NCBI GenBank assembly: GCA_026393985.1
Contig: JAPKZB010000096.1
Span: forward strand, 1 to 64,000
DNA from: Acidobacteriota bacterium
GTDB taxonomy: Bacteria > Acidobacteriota > Terriglobia > Bryobacterales > Bryobacteraceae
DNA: 64,000 nucleotides
Reading direction: 5' to 3'
The position numbers were made by a program, and so were the translations under genes. Within the stretch, counting starts at the first letter, position 1. Every line of letters starts with the position of its first letter. Positions 25,397-35,700 of the stretch are shown piece after piece. Below the pieces are notes generated by a model. The model had not been told where the DNA came from and searched no databases. It saw only the letters and a list, made by a program, of their open reading frames with translations.

Positions 25397-27778
25397 CTAC
25401 TCCCGTGTAATAAACTCGTCCAGGTTCAGCAGCACGCTCGCCATCAGCGTCGTATTGTTCTCGGCCTGAAACCGCTCAAGTCGCGCCCGCTCGGCCGCCG
25501 TCGGCTTCCGCAGCAGCGCCAGCTCAAAGGCATCCTCCACCGTCTTCGCCCGCTTGCCCAGCTGCTCGGCCGCCTCCAGAAACACCGGATCGTTCAACAG
25601 ATTCAGCGCCTGCAGCGGCGTATTCGATCGCGTCCGCCGGCAGGCCGCCACCGTCGACCGGGGCGCGTCAAAGTTAGCTAGCAGCGGATACGGCGTCGTC
25701 CGCTGGTAGTGGATATAGACCCCCCGCCGATAGCGGTCCGTTCCCCCGCTCACCTGCCACTTCGTCCCCCCAGCGTAACCCAGCGCCGTCACGCCCTCCG
25801 GCTGCGGCGGCTTCACGCTCGGCCCGCCAATCCGCGCATCAAGCAGCCCGGAAACCCGCAACGCCGCGTCCCGGATCGCCTCGGCCGGCAGCCGCAGCCG
25901 CGACTGCCGCGCCAGCAGCCGGTTCTCCGGGTCCAGCTCTTTCAACTCCGGCCGCGCCTGCGAACTCTGCCGGTAGGCGGCCGACAGCACGATCGTGCGG
26001 ATGATCCCCTTCCGGCTCCAGCCCCGCTCGCGGAACTCGGCCGCCAGCCAGTCAAGCAGCTCCGGATGCGACGGCCGCGCCCCCATCACCCCGAAATCCT
26101 CGGATGTCTTCACGAGACCCGCTCCGAACAGCTCCTGCCAGATCCGGTTCACCGCCACGCGGCTAACGAGCGGATTCTCCGGCGCCGTCAACCAATCGGC
26201 CAGCTCGCGGCGCGTCGCCCGGCCCTGGCCCTTGGCAAGCGGCGGCAAAAAGCCCGGCGCGTCCGCCTCGACGGGAATGCCCAGCGTTTTATAATCGCCC
26301 CGCACGCGCAGATAGCTCTGCTTCGGCTCCGGCTCCTCGGCAATCGTGTAGGCCTGGCTCAAGGGCGGAAACTCCTCGTCGAGCGCCCGCAGTTTCTTGT
26401 CGAGCTCGTCAAACTTCAGCGTTTTATAAGCGGGTTGCCCGATGGCAAAGTGGTAGTTCCGCACAAAGTGCGTCTCGAGCACCAACTGCTCCCGTTGGGT
26501 TCGTTTCGCAAAAGGCTTGCGCATGATGCGCGCCCCGTCGCCGCCCTCGGTCAGCTTCAGCAGGCAGTCCCAGGCCAGATCCCAGTCGGTCCGCTTGCCC
26601 GGCTCGGCCGCGGCCTGCAGCATATTCTTCTCCCAATCGGGCTGCAGTTCGCGCACTTTGTAGTCGGCCATCAGCGCCTCGCGCCGCGCCGTGTACTCCG
26701 TCCCGCGGACGTTCTTTTCGCCCGGCAGCGGCGCCTCGATGTCCTCTTCCTCGGCGTTATCGAAAAAGGCGTACAGCGAGTAAAAATCCTTCTGCTGAAT
26801 CGGGTCGTACTTGTGGTCGTGGCACTGCGCGCACCCGACCGTCAGCCCCAGCCACACCGAACCCACCGTCGCCGCGCGGTCGGCAATGTTTTCAAACCGG
26901 AACTGCTGGTTATCAATGCCCCCCTCCCGATTGGTCAGCGTGTTCCGGTGAAAGCCGGTCGCCACTCGCTGCTCCGCCGTCGCCTCGGGCAGCAGGTCTC
27001 CGGCAATCTGCTCCCGCGTGAACTGGTCAAACGGCATGTCGCGGTTAATCGCTCCGATCACCCACTCCCGCCACCGCCACGCCCACGGCCGCACCCAGTC
27101 CTTCTCATAGCCGTCGGAATCGGCATACCGCGCCTGATCGAGCCAGTGCCGCGCCCACTTCTCGCCAAAATGCGGTGAGGCCAGCAGCCGGTCCACCTGC
27201 CTCGAGTAGGCGTCCGGGCTCCGGTCCGCTATGAACGCGCGTACCTCCTCCGGAGTCGGCGGCAGGCCGGTCAGGTCGAGCGCCACGCGCCGAAGCAGCG
27301 TCGGCCGGTCCGCCTCGGGCGACATCGGAAGATTCTCCTTGGCCAGTCGCGCCTTAATGAACTCATCAATCGAGCCGCCGGCCCGCTTGGCGAGCGGCTG
27401 GTAGGCCCAATGCTTCGGTTGGCTTCGTTTCGCGCTGGCCTTGAGCGAGGCAGGGAACTCCGCGCCCGCGTCAATCCAGGCGGCAATCTTGAGCGCTTCG
27501 GCCGCGGGCAAACCCTGCGAACCCATCGGCATCGCCAAATGGCTGCTCTGAGCCGCTACCCGCCGCCATAACTCGCTCTCAGCGCTCTTGCCCGGGACAA
27601 TGGCCTTGCCGCCGTAGCCGCCGGCGAGCGCCGCCTCGGCGTCGTCGAGGCGGAAGCCGCTCGTCTGCTTACCCGGTCCGTGGCAGCCGTAGCACTTGGC
27701 CCGGAAAATGGGCTCCACGTCCGAATACTCGGCTCCCCACAGCAAGCCGGCTCCAGCCAATACCAGGATGAGTTTCAC
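25397..27778 (-). CDS. PSD1-type secreted protein: cytochrome C + DUF1549 + DUF1553
   Basis: 793 residues from GTG 27778, with a signal peptide. A planctomycete-type haem domain (PSCyt1) shows CYGCHGPGKQTSGFRLD near residue 33. DUF1549 follows (ALDLTGLPPTPEEV, HFGEKWARHWLDQARYADSDGYEKD, and a second CxxCH in CAQCHDHKYDP). DUF1553 is at the C-terminus (VNRIWQELFGAGLVKTSEDFG and RSTVAACRRTRSNTPLQALNLLND). The proteins are periplasmic or outer-surface, and a role in polymer handling has been proposed but not proven. The DUF1501 partner follows. Confidence 0.92.
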   Translation of the reverse strand: MKLILVLAGAGLLWGAEYSDVEPIFRAKCYGCHGPGKQTSGFRLDDAEAALAGGYGGKAIVPGKSAESELWRRVAAQSSHLAMPMGSQGLPAAEALKIAAWIDAGAEFPASLKASAKRSQPKHWAYQPLAKRAGGSIDEFIKARLAKENLPMSPEADRPTLLRRVALDLTGLPPTPEEVRAFIADRSPDAYSRQVDRLLASPHFGEKWARHWLDQARYADSDGYEKDWVRPWAWRWREWVIGAINRDMPFDQFTREQIAGDLLPEATAEQRVATGFHRNTLTNREGGIDNQQFRFENIADRAATVGSVWLGLTVGCAQCHDHKYDPIQQKDFYSLYAFFDNAEEEDIEAPLPGEKNVRGTEYTARREALMADYKVRELQPDWEKNMLQAAAEPGKRTDWDLAWDCLLKLTEGGDGARIMRKPFAKRTQREQLVLETHFVRNYHFAIGQPAYKTLKFDELDKKLRALDEEFPPLSQAYTIAEEPEPKQSYLRVRGDYKTLGIPVEADAPGFLPPLAKGQGRATRRELADWLTAPENPLVSRVAVNRIWQELFGAGLVKTSEDFGVMGARPSHPELLDWLAAEFRERGWSRKGIIRTIVLSAAYRQSSQARPELKELDPENRLLARQSRLRLPAEAIRDAALRVSGLLDARIGGPSVKPPQPEGVTALGYAGGTKWQVSGGTDRYRRGVYIHYQRTTPYPLLANFDAPRSTVAACRRTRSNTPLQALNLLNDPVFLEAAEQLGKRAKTVEDAFELALLRKPTAAERARLERFQAENNTTLMASVLLNLDEFITRE

Positions 27779-27787
27779 AACTCTATT

Positions 27788-28570
27788 TTACGCTGCCCCA
27801 CCCTCGCCGGCAGCCTCCCGATACGTCCAGGCACCCACCGTGAAATCCCGGTTCATCCGGGCGATGTTTTCAAGTGAGATGTTCTTCGGGCACACCGCCT
27901 CGCACAAGCCAATGTTCGTACAGCCGCCGAAGCCCTCTTCCTTGGCCTGGTTCACCATCTTCACCGCGCGGTCGTAGCGCTCCGGCTGGCCCTGTGGCAG
28001 CAGCCCGAGATGCGACACCTTGGCCGAGGTGAACAGCGACGCCGAAGCGTTTGGACAAGCCGCCACGCACGCGCCGCAGCCGATGCAGGTCGCCGCCGAC
28101 ATCGCCCGGTCGGAGTCCTTTTTCGGCACCGGAATGGCGTTGCCGTCCGGCGCGCTGCCGGTGGGAATGCTCACAAAGCCGCCCGATTGGATAATCCGGT
28201 CAAAGGCGCTCCGGTTTACCACCAGGTCTTTGACCACGGGGAAAGCTGCCGCCCGCCACGGCTCCAAAAACAACTCATCACCGCTCTTGAACTCGCGCAT
28301 GTGCAACTGGCAGACCGTCGTCCCGCGGCGCGGCCCGTGCGGCACGCCATTGATGACGAAGCCGCACGACCCGCAGATGCCCTCGCGGCAATCGTGGTCG
28401 AACGACACCGGCAACTCGCCCTTGCCGATCAACTGCTCGTTCAGAACGTCGAGCATCTCAAGAAACGACATATGCTCGCTGACGTTGTCCAGCTCGTACT
28501 TCACCATCCGGCCGGCATCGACGGGCGACGCCTGCCGCCAGACGTTGAGGGTAATCTTCATGCTGCTCAT
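27788..28570 (-). CDS. sdhB: Succinate dehydrogenase/fumarate reductase iron-sulfur subunit
   Basis: 260 residues. The [2Fe-2S] site is [11 protein letters not shown] with a later CQLH. The ferredoxin half holds [12 protein letters not shown] and [15 protein letters not shown] for the [4Fe-4S] and [3Fe-4S] centres. It passes electrons from SdhA to the membrane quinone site. The sequence type (with [16 protein letters not shown]) is that of the Bacteroidetes/epsilon-like type-B complexes with a single cytochrome b subunit, in agreement with the operon. It lies 16 bases after sdhA. Start ATG 28570 or 28561. Confidence 0.96.
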   Translation of the reverse strand: MSSMKITLNVWRQASPVDAGRMVKYELDNVSEHMSFLEMLDVLNEQLIGKGELPVSFDHDCREGICGSCGFVINGVPHGPRRGTTVCQLHMREFKSGDELFLEPWRAAAFPVVKDLVVNRSAFDRIIQSGGFVSIPTGSAPDGNAIPVPKKDSDRAMSAATCIGCGACVAACPNASASLFTSAKVSHLGLLPQGQPERYDRAVKMVNQAKEEGFGGCTNIGLCEAVCPKNISLENIARMNRDFTVGAWTYREAAGEGGAA

Positions 28571-28586
28571 GGCTGTTTTTTATCCC

Positions 28587-30500
28587 TTACTTGTACGACC
28601 GCTGCGACGGCTTGACGTAATCAAACGTTAACGGCTCTTTGTTGAGAATCGGCTCTTTACCCTCGCCCGCGTACTCCCACGCGGCGGCGTAAGCGTAGTT
28701 CTCATCGTCGCGCTGCGCTTCGCCCTCGGGCGTCTGGTACTCTTCACGGAAGTGCCCGCCGCAGCTCTCCTTGCGGTCGAGCGCGTCGATGCACATCAAT
28801 TCACCGAGTTCAATGAAGTCCGCCACGCGCCCGGCCTTCTCAAGGGACTGATTCAGCTCGTCCCCGCTACCGAGCACGTTCACGTTCTCCCAAAACTCTT
28901 TCTTGAGCGCCCGCACCTTGCCGATCGCCTCTTTGAGACCCTTCTCGTTCCGGGCCATGCCGCAGTAGTCCCAGATTATCTTGCCAAGCTCGCGGTGGAA
29001 GCTGTCCACCGTCCGCTTTCCCTTGATCGACAGCAGTTTCTTGATGCGCTCGGTCACCTCAGCCTTGGCCGCCGTGGCCGCGGCGTGGTCGCTGGTCACC
29101 TTGTCGAGCTTGGTCGAAGCCAGGTAGTTGCCGAGCGTATACGGAATGACAAAGTAGCCATCGGCCAGACCCTGCATCAGCGCGCTCGCTCCGAGCCGGT
29201 TGGCCCCGTGGTCGGAGAAGTTGGCCTCGCCCAGCACAAACAGGCCGGGAATGGTCGATTGCAGCTGATAATCCACCCACAGCCCGCCCATCGTGTAATG
29301 GATCGCCGGGTAGATCCGCATCGGGAGTTCGTATGGGTTCTCGCCCGTAATCCGCTCGTACATCTCAAACAGGTTGCCGTAGCGCTCGGCCACGGCGCTC
29401 TTGCCGAGGCGCTGGATCGATTCGGCGAAGTCGAGGTATACACCCAGGCCCGTCGGTCCCACCCCGCGTCCGGCATCGCACATCCGCTTGGCGGCGCGGC
29501 TCGCTACGTCGCGCGGCACCAGATTGCCGAAGCTTGGGTACTCGCGTTCTAGATAGTAGTCGCGCTCGTCTTCGGGAATCGACTGTGGCGCCCGGTTGTC
29601 GCCCGCCTTCTTCGGCACCCAGATCCGGCCATCGTTGCGCAGCGACTCTGACATCAAGGTCAGCTTCGACTGATAGTCGCCACTCACGGGAATGCAGGTC
29701 GGGTGAATCTGCGTGAAACAGGGATTGGCGAACAGCGCCCCGCGCTTGTGGGCCCGCCAGATCGCCGTCGTGTTCGAACCCTTGGCGTTGGTCGACAGGT
29801 AGAAAACGTTGCCGTAACCGCCCGTGCCGAGAATCACAGCATCGGCCATGTGCATGTCGAGCTTGCCCGTGATCAGATTCCGGCTGACGATGCCCCGCGC
29901 CTTGCCATCGATCACGATGAGATCGAGCATCTCCGTGCGGGTGTGCATGTCGACCTTGCCGAGCGAGATCTGCCGTTCGAGCGCCTGGTAGGCCCCAAGC
30001 AGCAGCTGTTGCCCTGTCTGGCCCCGAGCGTAGAAGGTGCGTGACACCTGCGCCCCGCCAAAGGAGCGGTTGGCGAGCGTCCCGCCGTACTCCCGGGCAA
30101 AGGGTACGCCCTGCGCCACGGCCTGGTCGATGATGTTGACCGAGATCTCGGCGAGGCGGTAGACGTTCGATTCGCGCGCCCGGAAGTCGCCGCCCTTCAC
30201 CGTGTCATAGAAGAGGCGGTAGATCGAGTCGCCGTCGTTCTGATAGTTCTTGGCGGCGTTGATGCCGCCCTGCGCCGCAATCGAGTGCGCGCGACGGGGT
30301 GAATCCTGGAAGCAGAAACATTTGACGTTGTAGCCGAGTTCGGCCAGCGTGGCCGCCGCGGCGCCCCCCGCCAAACCCGTACCTACCACAATCACGTGAT
30401 ACTTCCGCTTGTTGGCTGGATTCACCAGCTTCATCTCAAACTTAGCCCGCTCCCACCGGCTTTCAATATCGCCGGAGGGAACCCGTGAGTTGAGTTCCAT
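28587..30500 (-). CDS. sdhA: Succinate dehydrogenase/fumarate reductase flavoprotein subunit
   Basis: 637 residues. The FAD Rossmann motif is [21 protein letters not shown]. The covalent flavin histidine lies in [15 protein letters not shown], and active-site blocks include [17 protein letters not shown] and [14 protein letters not shown]. It oxidises succinate to fumarate (or the reverse) on the cytoplasmic face of the membrane. The gene order sdhC-sdhA-sdhB with gaps of 3 and 16 bases indicates one operon. Confidence 0.97.
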   Translation of the reverse strand: MELNSRVPSGDIESRWERAKFEMKLVNPANKRKYHVIVVGTGLAGGAAAATLAELGYNVKCFCFQDSPRRAHSIAAQGGINAAKNYQNDGDSIYRLFYDTVKGGDFRARESNVYRLAEISVNIIDQAVAQGVPFAREYGGTLANRSFGGAQVSRTFYARGQTGQQLLLGAYQALERQISLGKVDMHTRTEMLDLIVIDGKARGIVSRNLITGKLDMHMADAVILGTGGYGNVFYLSTNAKGSNTTAIWRAHKRGALFANPCFTQIHPTCIPVSGDYQSKLTLMSESLRNDGRIWVPKKAGDNRAPQSIPEDERDYYLEREYPSFGNLVPRDVASRAAKRMCDAGRGVGPTGLGVYLDFAESIQRLGKSAVAERYGNLFEMYERITGENPYELPMRIYPAIHYTMGGLWVDYQLQSTIPGLFVLGEANFSDHGANRLGASALMQGLADGYFVIPYTLGNYLASTKLDKVTSDHAAATAAKAEVTERIKKLLSIKGKRTVDSFHRELGKIIWDYCGMARNEKGLKEAIGKVRALKKEFWENVNVLGSGDELNQSLEKAGRVADFIELGELMCIDALDRKESCGGHFREEYQTPEGEAQRDDENYAYAAAWEYAGEGKEPILNKEPLTFDYVKPSQRSYK

Positions 30501-30503
30501 AAT

Positions 30504-31196
30504 CTACTTCACCAGTCCCGTCAAAACCGCCAGAGGAATCGAAATGTTCCCGGCGGCAATCAAAAACGCAAACGCCTTGGCCCCGAACTGCAAACGCGGC
30601 GTATACCGCGGATGATTGAAACCAAGCGACTGGAACATGCTCCAGACCCCATGATAGAGATGCAGACAGAGCAGGCTCATCGCCACAATGTAGAAGGCCG
30701 AGGCATACCAGACCGCAAAGCCCTTCACGACGTTGTCATGCACGCTCAGGTGCTTGTAGTCGGGATGCACGGTCCCGGTCGTAAAGTGCAGAAGATGGTA
30801 AACGATGAACAGGCCGACAATGGGCCCGCTCCAGTACATCGTCCGCGAAGCGTAGCTCGAATTCAGGTTGCTGTGCCGCACGTAACGGACCGGCCGGGCC
30901 GCATTGGCCGCCGACGCCAGTTGAATGGCCGACCAGATGTGCAGACCCACGCTCCCGAGCAGCACCAGCCGCGCGCCCCAGAGCAACTCTTCGCTGGCGT
31001 GCAACAAAGCTCCGTAGCGGTCAATCGCGTATACCCCGTCCTCCCCTACCGGCAGAAAAATCTGCAGATTGCCAGCCATGTGCCCCAGCACAAAGCCAAC
31101 CAAAACCAACCCCGTCACGGCCATGACAACTTTTTTGCCGATCGGAGCCTCATAAAAGCGCGAAACCCGCGCCAAACTGCTAGCCGTAGCACTCAT
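30504..31196 (-). CDS. sdhC: Succinate dehydrogenase cytochrome b subunit
   Basis: 230 residues from ATG 31196, preferred to the longer reading from 31241. Five hydrophobic segments are visible, beginning GKKVVMAVTGLVLVGFVLGHMAGNL. His residues suited to two haem b ligands (GHMAGN, LHIWSA, YHLLHF, LHLYHG) are present. This single five-helix anchor is characteristic of type-B succinate:quinone reductases. GGAAA precedes the ATG, but a TATAAT box only nine bases upstream raises the possibility of a leaderless message. First gene of sdhCAB. Confidence 0.92.
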   Translation of the reverse strand: MSATASSLARVSRFYEAPIGKKVVMAVTGLVLVGFVLGHMAGNLQIFLPVGEDGVYAIDRYGALLHASEELLWGARLVLLGSVGLHIWSAIQLASAANAARPVRYVRHSNLNSSYASRTMYWSGPIVGLFIVYHLLHFTTGTVHPDYKHLSVHDNVVKGFAVWYASAFYIVAMSLLCLHLYHGVWSMFQSLGFNHPRYTPRLQFGAKAFAFLIAAGNISIPLAVLTGLVK

Positions 31197-31205
31197 CGCG
31201 TTTCC

Positions 31206-31211
31206 ATTATA
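31206..31211 (-). promoter_or_regulatory. Candidate -10 box for sdhCAB
   Basis: On the minus strand the six bases read TATAAT, a perfect sigma70 -10 hexamer, ending nine bases before the sdhC ATG. No convincing -35 hexamer stands 16-18 bases upstream. If used, transcription would begin within about three bases of the start codon, so the message would be almost leaderless. It could also be chance in an AT-rich intergenic patch. Confidence 0.35.
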
Positions 31212-31291
31212 TGTGATTCGGGCCCGAGGCACTTGTTGCAAGATTCCTCATGTTTGCTCGCGATTTGTCGAAATGCCCTCCAGGTAAACCG

Positions 31292-31477
31292 ATGTCCGCC
31301 GAGCAAACGCCTGTTATCCCTGATTGGAGCTACGAGGCCAAACCTGTCCTGCTAGCCATCGACGGCGGCTGGCACGACTGCGAAAGCGGTTTCGTGTCCT
31401 CCCTGACGGAAGTCGAATCAATGGTGCCCCTTTGGATTTCAAAATACTCTTCGCGGACAAAGCCATCACAGACCTGA
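31292..31477 (+). CDS. Small protein upstream of ParE-like toxin, putative antitoxin
   Basis: 61 residues from ATG 31292, with CAGGTAA five bases upstream. The sequence is acidic and contains LAIDGGWHDCESGF. I do not recognise a known antitoxin family or a DNA-binding motif. It overlaps the ParE-like gene by 46 bases in another frame, an arrangement common to toxin-antitoxin pairs. The function is inferred only from that position; it could be an unrelated small gene or a spurious frame. Confidence 0.5.
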   Translation: MSAEQTPVIPDWSYEAKPVLLAIDGGWHDCESGFVSSLTEVESMVPLWISKYSSRTKPSQT

Positions 31478-31755
31478 ATCGCATCGTAGAGTACTATGCG
31501 CTCGATTCGCCCACTTCGGCCCGCATGGTCGGCGACTCTCTGTTGGCGCACATCCGCTGCCTTGCTCTCATGCCGATCGTGGGCACCCCGCTTGCCAATC
31601 GGAGCAACGTCTTCAAGCTCTACCACTCGCCCTATGCCATCTACTACCGGGTGAATTACAAGGCCGCCTTGGTCGAGGTGTTGCATCTCTATCACGGCGT
31701 CCGCCATAAGAGCACCTTCCCTCCGCCCGCTGCTCCGGCCCCGGTCTCTTCCTGA
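31432..31755 (+). CDS. RelE/ParE-family toxin
   Basis: About 107 residues if started at TTG 31432, which is the nearest start to the domain boundary; no ATG is available there. The pattern KAITDLNRIVEYYALDSP, SLLAHIRCLALMPIVG and YYRVNYKAALVEVLHLYHGVR is that of ParE/RelE toxins, with the C-terminal basic strand. Members poison gyrase or cleave mRNA. A tail of about 13 Pro/Ala-rich residues follows. It is encoded with a small upstream frame that may be its antitoxin and is convergent with fabD 14 bases away. Confidence 0.78.
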   Translation: MDFKILFADKAITDLNRIVEYYALDSPTSARMVGDSLLAHIRCLALMPIVGTPLANRSNVFKLYHSPYAIYYRVNYKAALVEVLHLYHGVRHKSTFPPPAAPAPVSS

Positions 31756-31769
31756 CCGGTCTGGCCCGC

Positions 31770-32705
31770 TCACGCCTCCAAATACGCCCGTACGGCCTCC
31801 CACTCGGCCGCCTCGCCAAACCGCGCCGCCTTGTGATTCGGGTCAATGTTCTTGAGTAAACCCGCCAGCACCCCGCCCGCCCCAACCTCCACCCACCGCG
31901 TCACCCCCGCGTCAAGCAATCGCCGCATCGACTCGGTCCACCGCACCGTACCCGGCACCTGCGCAATCAAGCCCTCCCGCGCCGCCTCGCCGCTCGTCGT
32001 CCACTCCGCCGTCACGTTCTGCACGAGCGGCACCGCCAAATCGGCAAACGTTGTCGCCGCCAGATCCACCGCCAGCCGCGCCTGCGCCGGTTGCATCAGC
32101 GCGCAGTGAAACGGCGCGCTCACCGGCAACGCCACCACCCGCTTCGCCCCGGCCTCCTTGGCCAGGTTCATCGCCCGCTCCACCGCCCCGGCGTGTCCGG
32201 CAATCACCACCTGGTCCGGCGAGTTCAAATTCGCCGCCGAAACCACCTCCCCTTCGGCAGCCCGGGCCAATATCCCTTCGAGCGTCCCCTCGGGCAGCTT
32301 TAGCAGCGCCGCCATCGCACCCACCCCCTGGGGCACCGCCTCCTGCATGTACCGCCCCCGCTGCCGCACCAGCCGCACCGCATCGGCAAACCGCAGCGCC
32401 CCGGCGGCCACCAGCGCCGAATACTCCCCCAAGCTGTGCCCAGCCACGAAATCGGCCCGCACCCCCTCGCCCGCCAAAACAGAATATGCGGCAATCGACA
32501 CGGTCAGTAACGCGGGCTGTGTATTCTCCGTCTTCTTGAGGTCTTCCTCCGGTCCCTCAAAGCAAAGTTGGCTGAGGGAGAATCCCAGTGCCTCGTCCGC
32601 CTCGGCAAAAACGGCCCGCGCCGCCGGATACTGTTCGGCCAGGCTTCGGCCCATGCCCGCAAACTGGGAACCCTGCCCGGGAAAAAGAAATGCTGTCGTT
32701 GCCAT
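31770..32705 (-). CDS. fabD: Malonyl CoA-acyl carrier protein transacylase
   Basis: 311 residues from ATG 32705; the frame stays open to 33359, but family similarity begins here. GQGSQFAGMGR, the nucleophile motif GHSLGEYSAL, the Arg in VRQRGRYMQEAV, the His in APFHCALM and QNVTA are all FabD hallmarks. It loads malonyl groups on ACP for fatty-acid synthesis. The usual neighbours fabH, fabG and acpP are not here, so the gene stands apart from a fab cluster. It is divergent from the RND pump. Confidence 0.95.
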   Translation of the reverse strand: MATTAFLFPGQGSQFAGMGRSLAEQYPAARAVFAEADEALGFSLSQLCFEGPEEDLKKTENTQPALLTVSIAAYSVLAGEGVRADFVAGHSLGEYSALVAAGALRFADAVRLVRQRGRYMQEAVPQGVGAMAALLKLPEGTLEGILARAAEGEVVSAANLNSPDQVVIAGHAGAVERAMNLAKEAGAKRVVALPVSAPFHCALMQPAQARLAVDLAATTFADLAVPLVQNVTAEWTTSGEAAREGLIAQVPGTVRWTESMRRLLDAGVTRWVEVGAGGVLAGLLKNIDPNHKAARFGEAAEWEAVRAYLEA

Positions 32706-32787
32706 GAATTCATCAGTGTAGCTTGCCCGATCCGGGAATTTGATACCCTGCGGGGGAAGCCCTGAGTGGGAAAGCAAGGAGTTTTGC

Positions 32788-35700
32788 GTGAGTCTCTCTG
32801 AAATCTGCGTTCGCCGACCGGTATTCGCCTTCATGTTGATCATGTTCCTCGTGATCCTGGGCGTATTCAGCTTCCTCGATCTCGGGGTCGACCTGTTCCC
32901 CAAAACCGACGCCGCCACCGTCAACGTCCGCGTCATGCTCCCGGGCGCCAGCCCCGAAGAGGTCGTCTCGCAAGTCATCCTGCCTCTTGAAGAGACCGTC
33001 GCCGCCGTGAGCGGTATTGAAGAGATGCGGGCGATGATCTCGGAGGGCAGCGCGTACCTCACCATTACCTTCGTCCTCGAACGCGACATCGGCGAAGCCG
33101 TCGAAGACGTCCGCGAAAAGGTCTCCGCCGCCATGCGGAAGCTCCCCCCGAACGTCCTGCCCCCCACCGTCACTAAATCCGACCCCGATAGCGACCCCAT
33201 CGTCACTCTCGCCGTCAGCGGCAACCGCACCACCCGCGAACTCACCGAAATCGCCGACAAGCAGATCCGCCGGGCTTTTGAAACCATCGACGGTGTCGGC
33301 CAGATCGACCTGTCGGGTGGCCAGACCCGCCAGGTCAACGTCTTCCTCGACATCGACAAGATGAACGGCTATAACATTAGCGCCCAGGAGGTCGAACGGG
33401 CGCTGCGCAGCGAAAACGTTGAAACCCCGGGCGGCCGCATCGTTCGCGGCACCGCCGAAATGGGCGTCCGGACGCTGGGGCGCCTTGAAAACGTGGCCGA
33501 GTTCAGCGACATCATTATCAAAAACGTCAACGGCTCGCCCATCCGCATCCGCGACGTCGCCAGCGTCGAAGACTCCAACAGCGAGCGCCGGTCGTTTGCC
33601 TACTTCAAGGGCAAGCCCGCCATAATCCTCGAAATTCGCCGCCAGATCGGCATGAACACCGTCAAAATCGTCGACGGCGTCCTGGCCAAGATGAAGCTCG
33701 TCAACGAATCGCTGCCGAGCGGCGTACACATGGATATGGTCAAGGAGCAGGCCACCTACATCCGGAACTCGGTCGAGGCCCTCGAAGAACACCTGATCCT
33801 GGGCAGCTTCCTGGCCGGCTTCATCGTCTTTCTGTTCATCCGCGACTGGCGTACCGTGCTCATCAGCTTCATCGCCATTCCCACCTCGATCCTGGCCACC
33901 TTCACCGTCATGAAGGGTCTCGACTACACGCTGAACTCCATGACGCTGCTTGGCCTGACCCTCGCCGTCGGCATCGTCATCGACGACGCGATCATCGTCA
34001 TCGAAAACATCCACCGGCACCTCGAAGAGTACGACCTGCCTGTTCTCGAAGCCACCATCCAGGCCACGCACGAGATCACTCTGGCCGTGGTTGCCACCAC
34101 CATCTCGCTCGTCATCGTCTTCGTCCCCATCGCCTTCATCTCCGGCTACGCCAAAAAGTACCTGAATCAGTTCGGCTGGACGATGTCGATCTCCATTCTC
34201 GTCTCCATGCTGGTCGCCTTCACCGTCACCCCGGCCCTGGCCTCCCGCCTGCTCAAGCGCCAGCCCCGGCCCGGCGGCAATAAGCCCGAAGGCAAGAAGA
34301 AAGCGGTCGAACATCACTACTCGATGTTCGACAAGCCCTACACCGCGCTGCTCAACTGGTCGCTGCGCAACCGCGCCCTGGTCGTGGTAGCCGCTCTCGC
34401 CGTGCTGGCCTCCACCTATCCCATCTACCAGGCCATCGGCCGCGACTGGATGCCCCAGGAGGACCAGAGCGAACTCGGCATGTTCATCGAACTGCCCGAA
34501 GGCGCCTCCCTGGTGGCCACCGAACGCACGGCGCTCGCCATCGCCAAGAAGATTGAAAAGGTGCCCGGCGTCATCGCCGTGGTCCCGGCGAGCTCTTCGA
34601 TGATGGCCCGCGTCACCATGGCCTTCATCACCGTATTGCTCGACGCCCCCGAAAAACGCGGGCCGATTCTTGAAATCGGTAACCAGATCCGCGCCGCCGC
34701 GGCCGAGTTCGCCTCGGCCCGCCCGCGCATCACCTACCCGAACGCCCTCGGTGGCCGCGACACCTTCGCCCCCATCCGCGCCATGGTGCTCGGCCCCGAT
34801 ATCCGCAAGCTGGTCACCATCGGCAAGGAGGTCAACACGGCGCTCCTCAAAGAGCCCGTCATCACCGACGTCAAGGTCAACCTCAACCTGAACAACCCCG
34901 AACTGCAGGTCAACATCGACCGCCAGCTCGCCAGCGACCTCGGCGTGCGCGTGGCCGACGTGGCCGGCGCCGTGCGCCTGCTGATGTCGGGCGAAGATCA
35001 GATCTCCACGTTCAAAGAGGGTTCCGAGCAGTATCCCGTCATGATGCGCCTCAATCCCGCTCAGCGCGACAACCCCGAAGCGCTCGGCCGCCTCCTGATC
35101 CCCAGCTCGCGCCAGGGCCTCATTCGCCTCGACTCCATCGCCAAACTCGAACATGGCCTCGGACCGAGCCGCATCGACCGCTACGCCCGCCAGTTCGGCG
35201 TCTCCATGTACGGCAACGTGGCCAAGGGCGCCTCGCTCGGCGAAGCGGCCTCGGCCGCCCAGCGCATCTTCCGCGAACTCGAACTGCCGATGGGCTACAG
35301 CGTGAAGTTCTCGGGCCAGGTCAAGATTCTCGAAGAGACCACTACCAACATGCTCATGGCGATTGGCCTGGCGAGCATCTTCATGTACATGGTGCTGGCC
35401 GCCCAGTTTGAAAGCCTCATCCATCCCTTCATCATTCTGACGACCCTGCCGCTGTCGATCCCCTTCGCGCTGCTGAGCCTCATCGCCACCGGGCGCACGC
35501 TCAACCTGTTCAGCGCCCTCGGCGTGCTGCTGCTGCTGGGTATTGTCAAGAAAAACGGCATTCTCCAGATCGACTACATGAACCGGCTGCGCGATGAAGG
35601 CCACGCCCTCAAACACGCCATTGTCGAGGCCAACCGGGTCCGTCTGCGGCCCATTCTCATGACGACCTTCGCCATCGTCGCCGGCCTGCTGCCCACCGCT

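Noticed and set aside
31741-31759. CCGGTC/GACCGG stem between the ParE gene and fabD as a bidirectional terminator
   Set aside because: Only six base pairs, no U-tract on either strand, and partly inside the toxin coding sequence.
31770-33359. Extending fabD upstream to 33359
   Set aside because: The extra N-terminal 218 residues lie within the RND gene and match no FabD; the family start is at 32705.
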